Assembly: GCA_963704615.1 (NCBI GenBank)
Contig: OY969923.1
Coordinates: 1,488,001 to 1,552,000 of the forward strand
DNA: 64,000 nt
Reading direction: 5' to 3'
Source: Bog-756 sp963704615
GTDB lineage: Bacteria; Actinomycetota; Acidimicrobiia; Acidimicrobiales; RAAP-2
Positions 26,186 through 33,220 of the stretch are shown one piece after another. The number at the start of each line of letters is the position of its first letter. Position 1 is the stretch's first letter. The position numbers and the translations under genes were made by a program. The notes below the pieces were generated by a model that was not told where the DNA came from, did no database searches, and saw only the letters and a program-made list of their open reading frames with translations.

Positions 26186-26992
26186 TCAGCGGTAAGCCAG
26201 GTGCACGGCCGCCTCGGGGGTGTTGATGCGGAAGGTCAGGCTCTCTTCGATGTAGAGGTGGACGGATTCGGCATCGTCGGCCCGGTAACCGACGGAGAAA
26301 TCCTGTCCGACGGTGAGCTGGTAGTCCCCGCCGCGTTGACTGAGCACCACGGCACCGTCGACCGCCGGTGCCCACACGACGGGACCATCCAAGATGTGGT
26401 GGAGGTGCTCGAAGACCGGGTAGCCGCCGCGTTCGGTGGTCTCGGTCACGCCGGTGAAGCACCGGGCTCCGAGAGCGAGGGCGTAAGGGCCGGCGATGTC
26501 GGCCGCCCGCAGGGCGGCGACCGCCTTGGCCACGTGCTCGGGATAGTGGCTGTAGTCGTCACTGATGGTCACCGGCTGGTGAGGTGAGGCCGGAACCATT
26601 CCCGTCACACCCCCGTGGTCGTACCCGTGGAACACAAGATGGTCCTCGGCCAGAGCCGCGTTCCGTCCGGCGGCGATCACCGTGTCGAGGTCGAGGTCGT
26701 CGGCGCCGCGGTCGGCCGCGGCCAGCTCGGACTTGGCCAGCGAGAATCTGGCTTGCAACTCGACCAGGGGCGCCACCGTGCGGACGGCCGCGTCGACCGG
26801 GCCCAGGGCGCCGCTGTCCACGACGCTGACCCGCCCGATATCCACCGCCGAGTGCTCCCACCCGAGTGGGCCGGCGAAGTCCACCAAGCGCCGGGCCGCC
26901 AGGAAGTGCTTGAGCGACCGGCTGGCCTCCTCGTCGATCTTGCTCCACGATCCGTCGGTGACCGGGGCCAGCTCTCGCATCAAATGGTTCAT
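26186..26992 (-). CDS. Encapsulin shell protein (family 1, linocin-M18-like)
   Basis: A 268-residue HK97-fold protein that self-assembles into a proteinaceous nanocompartment. The N-terminus MNHLMRELAPVTDGSW..IDEEASRSLKHFLAARRLVDFAGPLGWEHSAV is the typical family 1 cargo-binding helix and following loop. The end EESLTFRINTPEAAVHL is the conserved C-terminus. Length is normal (about 265). It overlaps the preceding gene by 4 nt (ATGA), so shell and cargo are co-translated. The shell faces the rubrerythrin/DUF3501 genes tail to tail. Confidence 0.95.
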   Translation of the reverse strand: MNHLMRELAPVTDGSWSKIDEEASRSLKHFLAARRLVDFAGPLGWEHSAVDIGRVSVVDSGALGPVDAAVRTVAPLVELQARFSLAKSELAAADRGADDLDLDTVIAAGRNAALAEDHLVFHGYDHGGVTGMVPASPHQPVTISDDYSHYPEHVAKAVAALRAADIAGPYALALGARCFTGVTETTERGGYPVFEHLHHILDGPVVWAPAVDGAVVLSQRGGDYQLTVGQDFSVGYRADDAESVHLYIEESLTFRINTPEAAVHLAYR

Positions 26993-27708
26993 GGGATCAT
27001 CCTGCTTTCGTTTCGTAGGCTTCCGAGACCCAGGCTGGTGTCGGAGTCGGCCATGGCCAAGGGATTGGGAGTCGGCGATCCGATCCGGGTGAGGGTGTTG
27101 CGGTCGATGTGGGAGAACGGCTCGTCACGATCGGGGATGTCCAGCACGCCCTCCTCCTCGTAGGACCAGGTGCCGTCGGGGTGAACAGTCACCGCCATCC
27201 GGTAGCTGAGGGTCCTGAAGTTCTGGTCGAGGAAAGGGTTGGACAGAATGCCGTAGACCTCGGAGCCGACCTCGGCGCGCACCTCGAAGGCGGTGGCATC
27301 CGGTACGGCGGTGCCGCCGGCCAGCAGGACCTGGCCTCGCGGGATGCCGAGCGTGAGCATGACCCGGCTGGCCTCCGGCTCCCACAGCCAGAACCCGACC
27401 TGGTCGTGGAACGTCTCCACCTCGCCGGGCTTGACGATGTGGGTGTGGTAGCGGAGCCCGTAGAACAGCTGCGGACCATTGGTCTGGCGATCGATGGGTT
27501 GCAACTCGTAGTGCTCGACGAAGGCGTCCTTACCTGTCCCCTCGACAACGGGGTGTTGGTCCGCTCCTCGGGTGCTCTCCCAGATTCCGGCCATGGGGCC
27601 CAGAGGTCCCAGGTTGGCCAGGGTGTCGGGATCGCCGGCGGGCTCGGTGTAGATGTCGTCCCCGTACGGTTCGGCTCGGGTCCCGTTCACGGTGGGCAAT
27701 CCCTCCAC
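26989..27708 (-). CDS. Heme-binding beta-barrel (nitrobindin-like/DUF1794) protein with encapsulin cargo peptide
   Basis: A 239-residue protein from GTG 27708; GTG 27690 would give 233. The core (GPLGPMAGIWES..G, ELQPIDRQTNGPQLFYGLRYHTHI, TFHDQVGFWLWEP, IPRGQVLLAGG, SYRMAVTVHPDGTWSYEEEGVL, NTLTRIG) is the heme beta-barrel family related to nitrobindin/THAP4. After the fold, a flexible tail carries DTSLGLGSLRNE, which closely matches the cargo-loading peptide of encapsulated DyP peroxidases (SLGIGSLKG type). It is translationally coupled to the encapsulin gene. I infer a heme protein packed inside the shell, perhaps for NO, peroxynitrite or peroxide handling. No heme-ligand histidine is proven. 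Confidence 0.88.
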   Translation of the reverse strand: MEGLPTVNGTRAEPYGDDIYTEPAGDPDTLANLGPLGPMAGIWESTRGADQHPVVEGTGKDAFVEHYELQPIDRQTNGPQLFYGLRYHTHIVKPGEVETFHDQVGFWLWEPEASRVMLTLGIPRGQVLLAGGTAVPDATAFEVRAEVGSEVYGILSNPFLDQNFRTLSYRMAVTVHPDGTWSYEEEGVLDIPDRDEPFSHIDRNTLTRIGSPTPNPLAMADSDTSLGLGSLRNESRMIP

Positions 27709-28039
27709 GTCGATGCTCTCTATCGGTACCTCGACCGGTGCGCCGGCCGGGAGGCGACGGGATCGCCCTCGTGACGGACAGTGTAGAGCCAGGCCATTTC
27801 CTCCGGGTCGGGCTCCGGCCCGGGGTGCCGGCGCCGCGCTGTGTTCGGGTGCCCGGCGCCTCCCGCCAGGAGGCCCGGCCTGCCCGGCGCCCCGGCAAGG
27901 TCCTGGACAGGTCCGGCGAGCGGTTCTGGGCAAGGTCGCTGTCGCACCATCCCGGGGTCACCCGTCGGAGGCCCGGCGGAGTCGCACCTCGGTGCGGGAG
28001 AAAGAGTCGCACCACGGTGCGGGAGAGAAGGGAACCACC
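27709..28039. promoter_or_regulatory. Divergent intergenic region with tandem 25-bp hairpin repeats
   Basis: 331 bp between the cargo gene and ssb. At 27979-28027 a 25-bp unit occurs twice (GAGTCGCACC, one base, CGGTGCGGGAGA). Each unit holds the hairpin CGCACC/GGTGCG, and the last copy ends about 15 nt before the ssb ATG. It may be an operator or an RNA switch in the ssb leader. I see no other element and no gene here. Confidence 0.55.
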
Positions 28040-28483
28040 ATGACCACCACAACCACCACGACCATCGTCGGGAATCTCACCCGCGATCCGGAGATCCGCT
28101 ACACCCGGGAGGGTCAGGCCACCACCTCCCTCGGGGTAGCCGCCAACCGCCGCTGGCAGAACCGGGAGACAAACGAGTGGGAGGAGGCGACGTCCTTCTT
28201 CGACGTGGTCACCTGGCGGGACCTGGCCGAAAACGTGGCTCTGAGCCTGACCAAGGGGATGAGGGTGGTGGTGACCGGGCGGCTCGAGCAACGCAGCTGG
28301 GAGACCGAGGACGGCGATCGGAGGTTCAAGGTCGAGATCGTGGCCGACGAAGTTGGGGCCAGCATGCGGTTCGCCACCGTCGACGTGCACCGGGTCGAGC
28401 GTCGTTCGGGCATAGATGCCGAGCCGGGCTCGGACTCGGCCGGCGTCGGGTCCGAGGACGAGTCCATCGGGGCCGGGACCTGA
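28040..28483 (+). CDS. ssb: Single-stranded DNA-binding protein (paralog)
   Basis: A 147-residue OB-fold protein. TTTIVGNLTRDPEIRYTREGQATTSLGVA, then TSFFDVVTWRDLAENVALSLTKGMRVVVTGRLEQRSWETEDG are the classical SSB strands. The C-terminus (DESIGAGT) lacks the acidic DDDIPF-type tip that recruits repair proteins, so this is probably a secondary SsbB-like copy rather than the replication SSB. It starts a short plus-strand row with two small genes. Tandem hairpins in the leader suggest regulation. Confidence 0.9.
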   Translation: MTTTTTTTIVGNLTRDPEIRYTREGQATTSLGVAANRRWQNRETNEWEEATSFFDVVTWRDLAENVALSLTKGMRVVVTGRLEQRSWETEDGDRRFKVEIVADEVGASMRFATVDVHRVERRSGIDAEPGSDSAGVGSEDESIGAGT

Positions 28484-28494
28484 ACCCCGGATCG

Positions 28495-28818
28495 ATGGGA
28501 TCACCGGTCGGCTGGGTTTCATGGCCCTGGACGGTCACGCGGGGATCGCTGCCCGGTTCGGTGGTCCGGCTCGGCCTGCGGGCGCTGGCCTGGGGCCGCG
28601 ATCCCAGCTCCCTCGTGCACGGTGGCGGCGCCGTCGGTGTGTCGGCCGGCCTGGCCGTCTCGCTGTCGCTGGTCCTGGCGATATGGGTCGTCGGACCGGG
28701 ACACCGCCGACCCCGCCGCAAGCCCGATCGAGCTCATCCACGTCGAGGATCGGCGCCCAAGGTCGGACGGCGGGAACTCCTCGGGGAGGACCGCACCACG
28801 ACGGACACCCCGCCGTGA
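28495..28818 (+). CDS. Small membrane protein (107 aa)
   Basis: From ATG 28495, 12 nt after ssb. One clear hydrophobic helix (about residues 46-66, AVGVSAGLAVSLSLVLAIWVV) is followed by a very basic, proline-rich tail. It overlaps the next gene by 4 nt (GTGA), which supports it being real. No family recognised. Confidence 0.5.
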   Translation: MGSPVGWVSWPWTVTRGSLPGSVVRLGLRALAWGRDPSSLVHGGGAVGVSAGLAVSLSLVLAIWVVGPGHRRPRRKPDRAHPRRGSAPKVGRRELLGEDRTTTDTPP

Positions 28819-29024
28819 CCGACACCGCCGTCACATCGCCACACGACGGGCCGGCACACTTCACCGCGGGGGTGCGGCTGTCCAAACACGAAGTGTTTCG
28901 GGCCTGCCAGGCACTGGCTGACGCCGACCGCTGCCTGGTCGGATCCGGTCATCTGACCGAAGCCGGCGCTCTGGGCGTTCTGTTCGAGCTGCTCGAAGGC
29001 CGGCTGGTCGCCGTCGACGACTGA
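28815..29024 (+). CDS. Small hypothetical protein (69 aa)
   Basis: The start is GTG 28815, coupled to the preceding gene by GTGA. It is a soluble, helix-forming sequence (KHEVFRACQALADADRCL, LTEAGALGVLFELLEGRL) with two cysteines. Proteins of this size after ssb in actinobacteria are often unannotated. I cannot assign a role. Confidence 0.5.
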   Translation: MTDTAVTSPHDGPAHFTAGVRLSKHEVFRACQALADADRCLVGSGHLTEAGALGVLFELLEGRLVAVDD

Positions 29025-29084
29025 TCAACATCGGCCCTCCCGCATCGGCCCTCCCGCCGCCCACTACCGGTCGGTGACGGTCGG

Positions 29085-29510
29085 TCAATCCGTGCGGGGC
29101 TCGTACTCCAGGGAGAGCGAGTTCACGCAGTAGCGCTGCCCGGTAGGCGCTGGGCCGTCGGGGAACACGTGGCCGAGGTGGCCACCGCATCGGGCGCAGG
29201 TGATTTCGGTGCGCCTCATTCCGAAGCTCGTGTCCTGGTGTTCGTTGATGACGCCCTCATCGAGCGCCCGGTAGAAGCTCGGCCACCCCGATCCCGACTC
29301 GAATTTGCTCTCGCTCGGGAATAGCGCCGCCCCGCAGCCCGCGCAGGTGAACATACCGCTTCCCTCCACGTGGAGCAGTTCACCCGACCACGCGGGCTCG
29401 GTCCCCTTCTGGCGTAGCACCGCATAGCGCTCGGGGCGGAGCTTGGCTCTCCACTCCTCGTCGGTGAGCTCAACCCGTCCGCCGGTGTCCGTCCGGCCCT
29501 CGTCACTCAT
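29085..29510 (-). CDS. msrB: Peptide-methionine (R)-S-oxide reductase
   Basis: A 141-residue repair enzyme that reduces the R isomer of methionine sulfoxide. Zinc pairs CAGCGAALF and CARCGGHLGHVFPDGP, the substrate motif SGSGWPSFYRAL, and the catalytic cysteine in GQRYCVNSLSLEY are all present (RYC replaces the commoner RHC). Full length. It lies alone on the minus strand close to the oxidative-stress locus, which fits its role. Confidence 0.95.
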   Translation of the reverse strand: MSDEGRTDTGGRVELTDEEWRAKLRPERYAVLRQKGTEPAWSGELLHVEGSGMFTCAGCGAALFPSESKFESGSGWPSFYRALDEGVINEHQDTSFGMRRTEITCARCGGHLGHVFPDGPAPTGQRYCVNSLSLEYEPRTD

Positions 29511-29652
29511 GCCACTCCTCCTTCGACCGGCACGTTTGCCGGCCCATCTATGGTTGGTGCACGCCAGCCTGGTGAGCACCGCCGTCAAGCAAGAGAACGT
29601 CCGCTGGTGACCGGGTGTTCCCTCTGATCCCACTCCACCAGATACTTCGACC

Positions 29653-30843
29653 ATGGACCTTCGAGACCAACCCGAGGACGAGGCCTTCCGCAAGGAGGTC
29701 CGCGCCTGGTTGGACCGCCATGTGGTGGGGGAGTTCGCCGACCTGGGTGGGCGAGGCGGGTCCGGGGACGAGGGTTTCGGGTTCCAGACCCGGCTGGCCT
29801 GGGAGCGGGTGCTGGCTGCCGCCAGGTGGACCTGCATCGGGTGGCCCAAGGAGTACGGGGGACGGGGGGCGTCCATCGCCCATCAGGTCATCTTCAACGA
29901 GGAGTACGTGAAGGCCCGGGCCCCTGGCCGGGTCAGCATCCTGGGTGAGGGGCTTATCGGCCCGACCATCATCCAGTACGGGACCCCTGAGCAGAAGACG
30001 CGGTTCCTCCCACCCATCGTGGCCGGGAGCGAGCTCTGGTGCCAGGGTTATTCCGAGCCCGACGCCGGCAGCGACCTGGCCAACGTGCAGACCCGGGCCG
30101 AGCTCGACGGGGACGAATGGGTGGTGACCGGACAGAAGGTCTGGACCTCGCTCGCCCATCAGGCCGACTGGTGCTTCGCCGTCTGCCGCACGGAGCCCGG
30201 ATCGCTTCGGCACCGGGGCCTCTCCTACTTGCTGGTTCCCATGCACCAAACCGGGGTCGACATCCGCCCGATCACGCAGCTAACCGGAACCTCCGAGTTC
30301 AACGAAGTCTTCTTCGACGGGGCCCGCACGGCCGTGGACAACGTGGTCGGGGAGGTCGGTGACGGTTGGCGGGTGGCGCTGGCCACTCTGGCCTTCGAGC
30401 GCGGCGTCGGCCTCCTCGGCCATCAGCTCTCGTTCCGGCGGGAGCTCGATCACCTGGTGGACGTGGCCCGGCGCAACGGTGAGATCGCCAACCCGGTTGT
30501 CCGCCAGCGCCTGACCCGCTCCTATGCCGAGCTCGAGATCCTCCGGTTCAATACCCTGCGCAGCCTGTCCGGTTACGACGGTCCGGCGGCACCGCCGGAG
30601 GCGTCCATCGCCAAGCTCTACTGGGCCAACTGGCACCGCCGCTTCGGCGAGCTGGCCATCGACGTCCTGGGCCCGGCCGGCCTGGTGACCCAGGGCTTCC
30701 CCTATGTGCTCGACGAGTTCCAGCGCACCTTCCTGTTCAGCCGCTCCGAGACCATCTACGGAGGCTCCAACGAGATCCAGAAGAACATCATCGGTGAGCG
30801 GGTCCTCGGCCTGCCGCCCGAACCCAAGGGGGCAACCCGATGA
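29653..30843 (+). CDS. Acyl-CoA dehydrogenase
   Basis: A 396-residue flavoenzyme that introduces an alpha-beta double bond in acyl-CoA. The N-terminal helical domain, QGYSEPDAGSDLANVQTRAELDGDEWVVTGQKVWTS (FAD/substrate loop) and the C-terminal ETIYGGSNEIQKNIIGERVLGLP signature are intact. It starts the plus-strand lipid cluster and overlaps the SDR gene by 4 nt (ATGA). The substrate is unknown; the neighbourhood points to branched or steroid-derived acyl-CoAs. Confidence 0.92.
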   Translation: MDLRDQPEDEAFRKEVRAWLDRHVVGEFADLGGRGGSGDEGFGFQTRLAWERVLAAARWTCIGWPKEYGGRGASIAHQVIFNEEYVKARAPGRVSILGEGLIGPTIIQYGTPEQKTRFLPPIVAGSELWCQGYSEPDAGSDLANVQTRAELDGDEWVVTGQKVWTSLAHQADWCFAVCRTEPGSLRHRGLSYLLVPMHQTGVDIRPITQLTGTSEFNEVFFDGARTAVDNVVGEVGDGWRVALATLAFERGVGLLGHQLSFRRELDHLVDVARRNGEIANPVVRQRLTRSYAELEILRFNTLRSLSGYDGPAAPPEASIAKLYWANWHRRFGELAIDVLGPAGLVTQGFPYVLDEFQRTFLFSRSETIYGGSNEIQKNIIGERVLGLPPEPKGATR

Positions 30844-31667
30844 CCGATCGATCCGCCGCCGGATCGGCCCCCGCCGTTCCGCCGCTCCCGCTCCCGCCCC
30901 CGGGCCACGGCCTCCTCGAGGGCAAGGTGGTGGTCATCACCGCGGCTGCCGGCACCGGCATCGGTTTCGCCACCGCCAAAAGGTGCGTCGAGGAGGGGGC
31001 GACCGTGGTCATCTCCGACGCCCACGAGCGCCGGCTCGGCGAGGCGGCCGTCATCCTCGGCGGGCTTCCCGAACTGGCCGGCCGGCCACCGCTGGCCGTG
31101 CCCTGCAACGTGACCGACGAGACTCAGGTGCAACGCCTCTACGACGTCGCCGTCGAAAGACACGGTCGGCTCGACGTGGCCGTCAACAACGCCGGGCTGG
31201 GTGGCCAGGTCGACGTGGTGGACATGACCGACGAGCAATGGTCGCTGGTCCTCGACGTGACCCTCACCGGTACCTTCCGCTGCACCCGGGCCGCACTCCG
31301 CCATCTCTACGCACAGGGCGAAGGCGGGGTCATCGTCAACAACGCCTCGGTCCTCGGCTGGAGGGCACAGCGCGGTCAGTCTCACTACGCGGCGGCCAAG
31401 GCCGGGGTGATGGCGCTCACCCGGTGCACCGCGGTGGAGGCGGCCCCCCACAACGTCCGGGTGAACGCGGTCGCCCCCAGCCTGGCCGTCCATCCCTTTC
31501 TCAACAAGGTCATGGCGGACCAGGAGCTCGCCGAACTGGCCCGCCGCGAACTGCTCGGTCGGGGGGCCGAGGTGTGGGAGGTGGCCAACGTGATCGCCTT
31601 CCTGGCCAGTGACTACGCCACCTTCATGACCGGGGAGGTCGTGTCGGTGAGCAGCCAGCACCCCTGA
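30840..31667 (+). CDS. Short-chain dehydrogenase/reductase
   Basis: A 275-residue NAD(P)-dependent oxidoreductase. The Rossmann motif is VVITAAAGTGIGFATAKRC, followed by NNAGLGG, the catalytic Ser in NNASVLGW and YxxxK in SHYAAAKAGVMAL. It is coupled to the acyl-CoA dehydrogenase and probably acts on a beta-hydroxyacyl-CoA or sterol alcohol. A GC-rich hairpin follows its stop, and a transposon-like element begins 52 bp downstream. Confidence 0.9.
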   Translation: MTDRSAAGSAPAVPPLPLPPPGHGLLEGKVVVITAAAGTGIGFATAKRCVEEGATVVISDAHERRLGEAAVILGGLPELAGRPPLAVPCNVTDETQVQRLYDVAVERHGRLDVAVNNAGLGGQVDVVDMTDEQWSLVLDVTLTGTFRCTRAALRHLYAQGEGGVIVNNASVLGWRAQRGQSHYAAAKAGVMALTRCTAVEAAPHNVRVNAVAPSLAVHPFLNKVMADQELAELARRELLGRGAEVWEVANVIAFLASDYATFMTGEVVSVSSQHP

Positions 31668-31674
31668 GCCACGG

Positions 31675-31698
31675 GCCCGACCCGGGGCCGGGTCGGGC
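31675..31698 (+). terminator. GC-rich hairpin after SDR gene
   Basis: Two 11-bp arms (GCCCGACCCGG and its complement) with a minimal centre form a 24-bp perfect palindrome 7 nt after the SDR stop. There is no U-run, so termination strength is uncertain. Confidence 0.5.
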
Positions 31699-31710
31699 GA
31701 GGGGGCCTTC

Positions 31711-31734
31711 CAGGCCATGGGCTTTGCACCCAAA
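31711..31734. repeat. Target duplication and left terminal inverted repeat
   Basis: CAGGCCATG (31711-31719) is the left copy of a 9-bp target duplication. It is followed directly by GGCTTTGCACCCAAA (31720-31734), the left terminal inverted repeat, whose exact complement ends the element at 35704. Confidence 0.88.
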
Positions 31735-31779
31735 CGGCAAGTTGCACCAGAAGGGTGGATTCTGCATCAAAAAGGCTGC

Positions 31780-32115
31780 TCATGGCCCAGTTGCGCCAGG
31801 CGTCGAAGCGGCGGCATTGCCAGCGGATGCAGAGGGCTGGTTCGTACTCGACGTGACTGTGACCATCCCGCCAGGGGGAACCTGAATGACGGTCTGATGG
31901 GAGCGATCGTGGAAAACCAACCAGAGAATCGCTCCACCGACTACGGCCACGGCGCTGACGACCACCAACAGCACCGACCAGATCGTCCAGACCTTGAAAG
32001 AGGTCCCGGACCCGGCCACGGATGCCATGGTGGCTAGCCAGCCACCGAATCCTCCCAATCCTGCGCCAACGGCCACCTTCCCGACCTCAGCCGCTTCGTG
32101 TCTCTGACCAGCCAT
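31780..32115 (-). CDS. Small membrane protein of the mobile element (111 aa)
   Basis: Starts at ATG 32115 with GGAG/GGGAG upstream. Residues 1-35 are amphipathic, the helix WTIWSVLLVVVSAVAVVGGAILWLVF (about 43-68) spans the membrane, and a serine/threonine/alanine-rich tail follows. It faces left, toward the element end, divergent from the wHTH gene. Function unknown. Confidence 0.6.
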   Translation of the reverse strand: MAGQRHEAAEVGKVAVGAGLGGFGGWLATMASVAGSGTSFKVWTIWSVLLVVVSAVAVVGGAILWLVFHDRSHQTVIQVPPGGMVTVTSSTNQPSASAGNAAASTPGATGP

Positions 32116-32218
32116 AATGCTCCCATCTCCATATACATGAGAGCCATTCTACTGGAGAAAAATCTCTTCTGGACACACACGAACCACTCGACAACAACTC
32201 CCGTATATACTCTCCTCC

Positions 32219-32782
32219 ATGGACAAGGATGACGGACGTCGTATACTGAGATCCTCCCGGCAGGAACAACTGGAGATTGCCGATCAAATCCAGCTCCTCG
32301 TGACCCGCATGGAGGGTCTCCGCTCGATCATCGAGGGCATTACGAAGATATTCCCGGACCTGGACGCTGAGGATATGGCCAGCGAATACCAGCGCCTGAT
32401 GGCAGAAGCCGACGAGGAAAAACCCAAGGGGGCCAACGCCGCCCGCACGCTCCTCGTGGACACGCCCGGCAAGTGGTTCTCTGTGGACATGGTGGTTCAT
32501 GACCTGGACATGCGGGGATGGCTGCCCGAATCCGAGAACCCGCCTAACGCCGTTCGGGCGGCGTTGGAACGTCTGATAGCAGCAGAGCCCGCCAATTTCC
32601 ACAAGGACCGCGGTGAGAAGACGGGGAAGGTCGTCTACGCCTACAAACCCGGCCAGCGCACCCTGTCCGACGCCAATGACGAGGTCCGCCGAAGATTTAG
32701 AAGCGAAAAGGCCTACGCCGACGCGATGGAGGACATGGCGAGGGAGGGTGCCGCTGCAACGGAAGGTGCCCCTGATCAATAG
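32219..32782 (+). CDS. Winged-helix-like protein of the mobile element
   Basis: A 187-residue protein from ATG 32219. A coiled-coil N-terminus (RQEQLEIADQIQLLVTRMEG) is followed by a domain with the layout of a small winged helix (FSVDMVVHDLDMRGW, NAVRAALERLIAAEP) and a charged helical tail. TATACT at 32206-32211 lies 7 nt before the ATG with no Shine-Dalgarno, so the mRNA may be leaderless. It could be the element's regulator or a DNA-binding accessory protein. Confidence 0.65.
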   Translation: MDKDDGRRILRSSRQEQLEIADQIQLLVTRMEGLRSIIEGITKIFPDLDAEDMASEYQRLMAEADEEKPKGANAARTLLVDTPGKWFSVDMVVHDLDMRGWLPESENPPNAVRAALERLIAAEPANFHKDRGEKTGKVVYAYKPGQRTLSDANDEVRRRFRSEKAYADAMEDMAREGAAATEGAPDQ

Positions 32783-32788
32783 GTCCGA

Positions 32789-32833
32789 GTCCTGGGAGCA
32801 AAAAGAACTTGGCCGCTCTCGCACTCCCAGGAC
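32789..32833 (+). terminator. Inverted repeat after wHTH gene, before tRNA-like gene
   Basis: GTCCTGGGAG (32789-32798) and its exact complement (32824-32833) can form a 10-bp stem with a 25-nt loop. It may end the wHTH transcript or flank the tRNA-like gene for processing. No U-run is seen. Confidence 0.4.
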
Positions 32834-32842
32834 CCGGTTCAC

Positions 32843-32915
32843 GCAGGAATAGTGCAACGGCTCAGCACGCCGGACCTTGACTCCGGAAATGCCAGTTCGA
32901 CCCTGGTCTCCTGCA
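32843..32915 (+). tRNA. tRNA-like gene, anticodon TTG (Gln), with atypical features
   Basis: A 73-nt cloverleaf folds by eye. The acceptor pairs GCAGGA with TCCTGC, with an A-C mismatch at 7:66. The D-arm is GTGC/GCAC with a GG-containing loop. The anticodon stem CCGGA/TCCGG has loop CCTTGAC. The variable loop is 4 nt, and the T-arm GCCAG-TTCGACC-CTGGT is canonical. The anticodon by position is TTG (Gln). Position 33 is C instead of the near-universal U, and CCA is not encoded. It lies inside the mobile element, so it may be a divergent element-borne tRNA, a tRNA mimic or a decaying copy. Confidence 0.6.
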
Positions 32916-32961
32916 CGCTTGTTACCGCTAAATCGTACCCGCCTAGGTGCATCTTGGCACC

Positions 32962-33105
32962 CTATTTGGGGTTTTGTCGCGGCTTGTCCCAATACGGGGA
33001 CTTGCACTTTGGGCACACCCTAGGCTTTTCCTCGCCCCTGGGGTACCACTCGTGCCCGCATCGCTCGCAGACGTAGAACGTCACAGTCTTTTCCACGGTT
33101 CCCAT
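32962..33105 (-). CDS. 47-residue zinc-ribbon protein
   Basis: From ATG 33105 the minus strand encodes 47 residues with two CxxC pairs (YVCERCGHEW and RVCPKCKSPYWDKP), a complete rubredoxin/zinc-ribbon-like module. It is divergent from the transposase gene and shares its promoter region; a -35/-10 pair for this strand can be read (TTGACG, 17 bp, CATAGT). Small ribbon proteins of this type often act as transcription or nucleic-acid adaptors. It may regulate transposition; that is inference. Confidence 0.72.
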   Translation of the reverse strand: MGTVEKTVTFYVCERCGHEWYPRGEEKPRVCPKCKSPYWDKPRQNPK

Positions 33106-33111
33106 ATCCCC

Positions 33112-33206
33112 GACTATGTACCTTCCAAGGATATACGTCAAGTAATCCCCCCTTGGGTATTGACTCTAGCTGTACCCCTTGGTATATTATTAGTAGGTAC
33201 ATAGTC
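33112..33206. promoter_or_regulatory. Divergent promoters flanked by mirror-image 11-bp sites
   Basis: Toward the transposase: TTGACT (33160-33165), a 17-bp spacer and TATATT (33183-33188), an almost ideal promoter. Toward the zinc-ribbon gene: TTGACG at 33136-33141 on the minus strand. GACTATGTACC (33112-33122) and its exact complement (33196-33206) bracket both promoters symmetrically, as an operator pair for looped repression would. The ribosome site of the transposase is AGGGAGAGAG just after. Confidence 0.65.
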
Positions 33207-33220
33207 CAAGGGAGAGAGCG

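Noticed and set aside
31717..32037. Open frame from the left target-duplication ATG into the element
   Set aside because: It is a chance fusion of the displaced fadD start codon with element-end DNA; composition is not protein-like and it is antisense to the membrane-protein gene.
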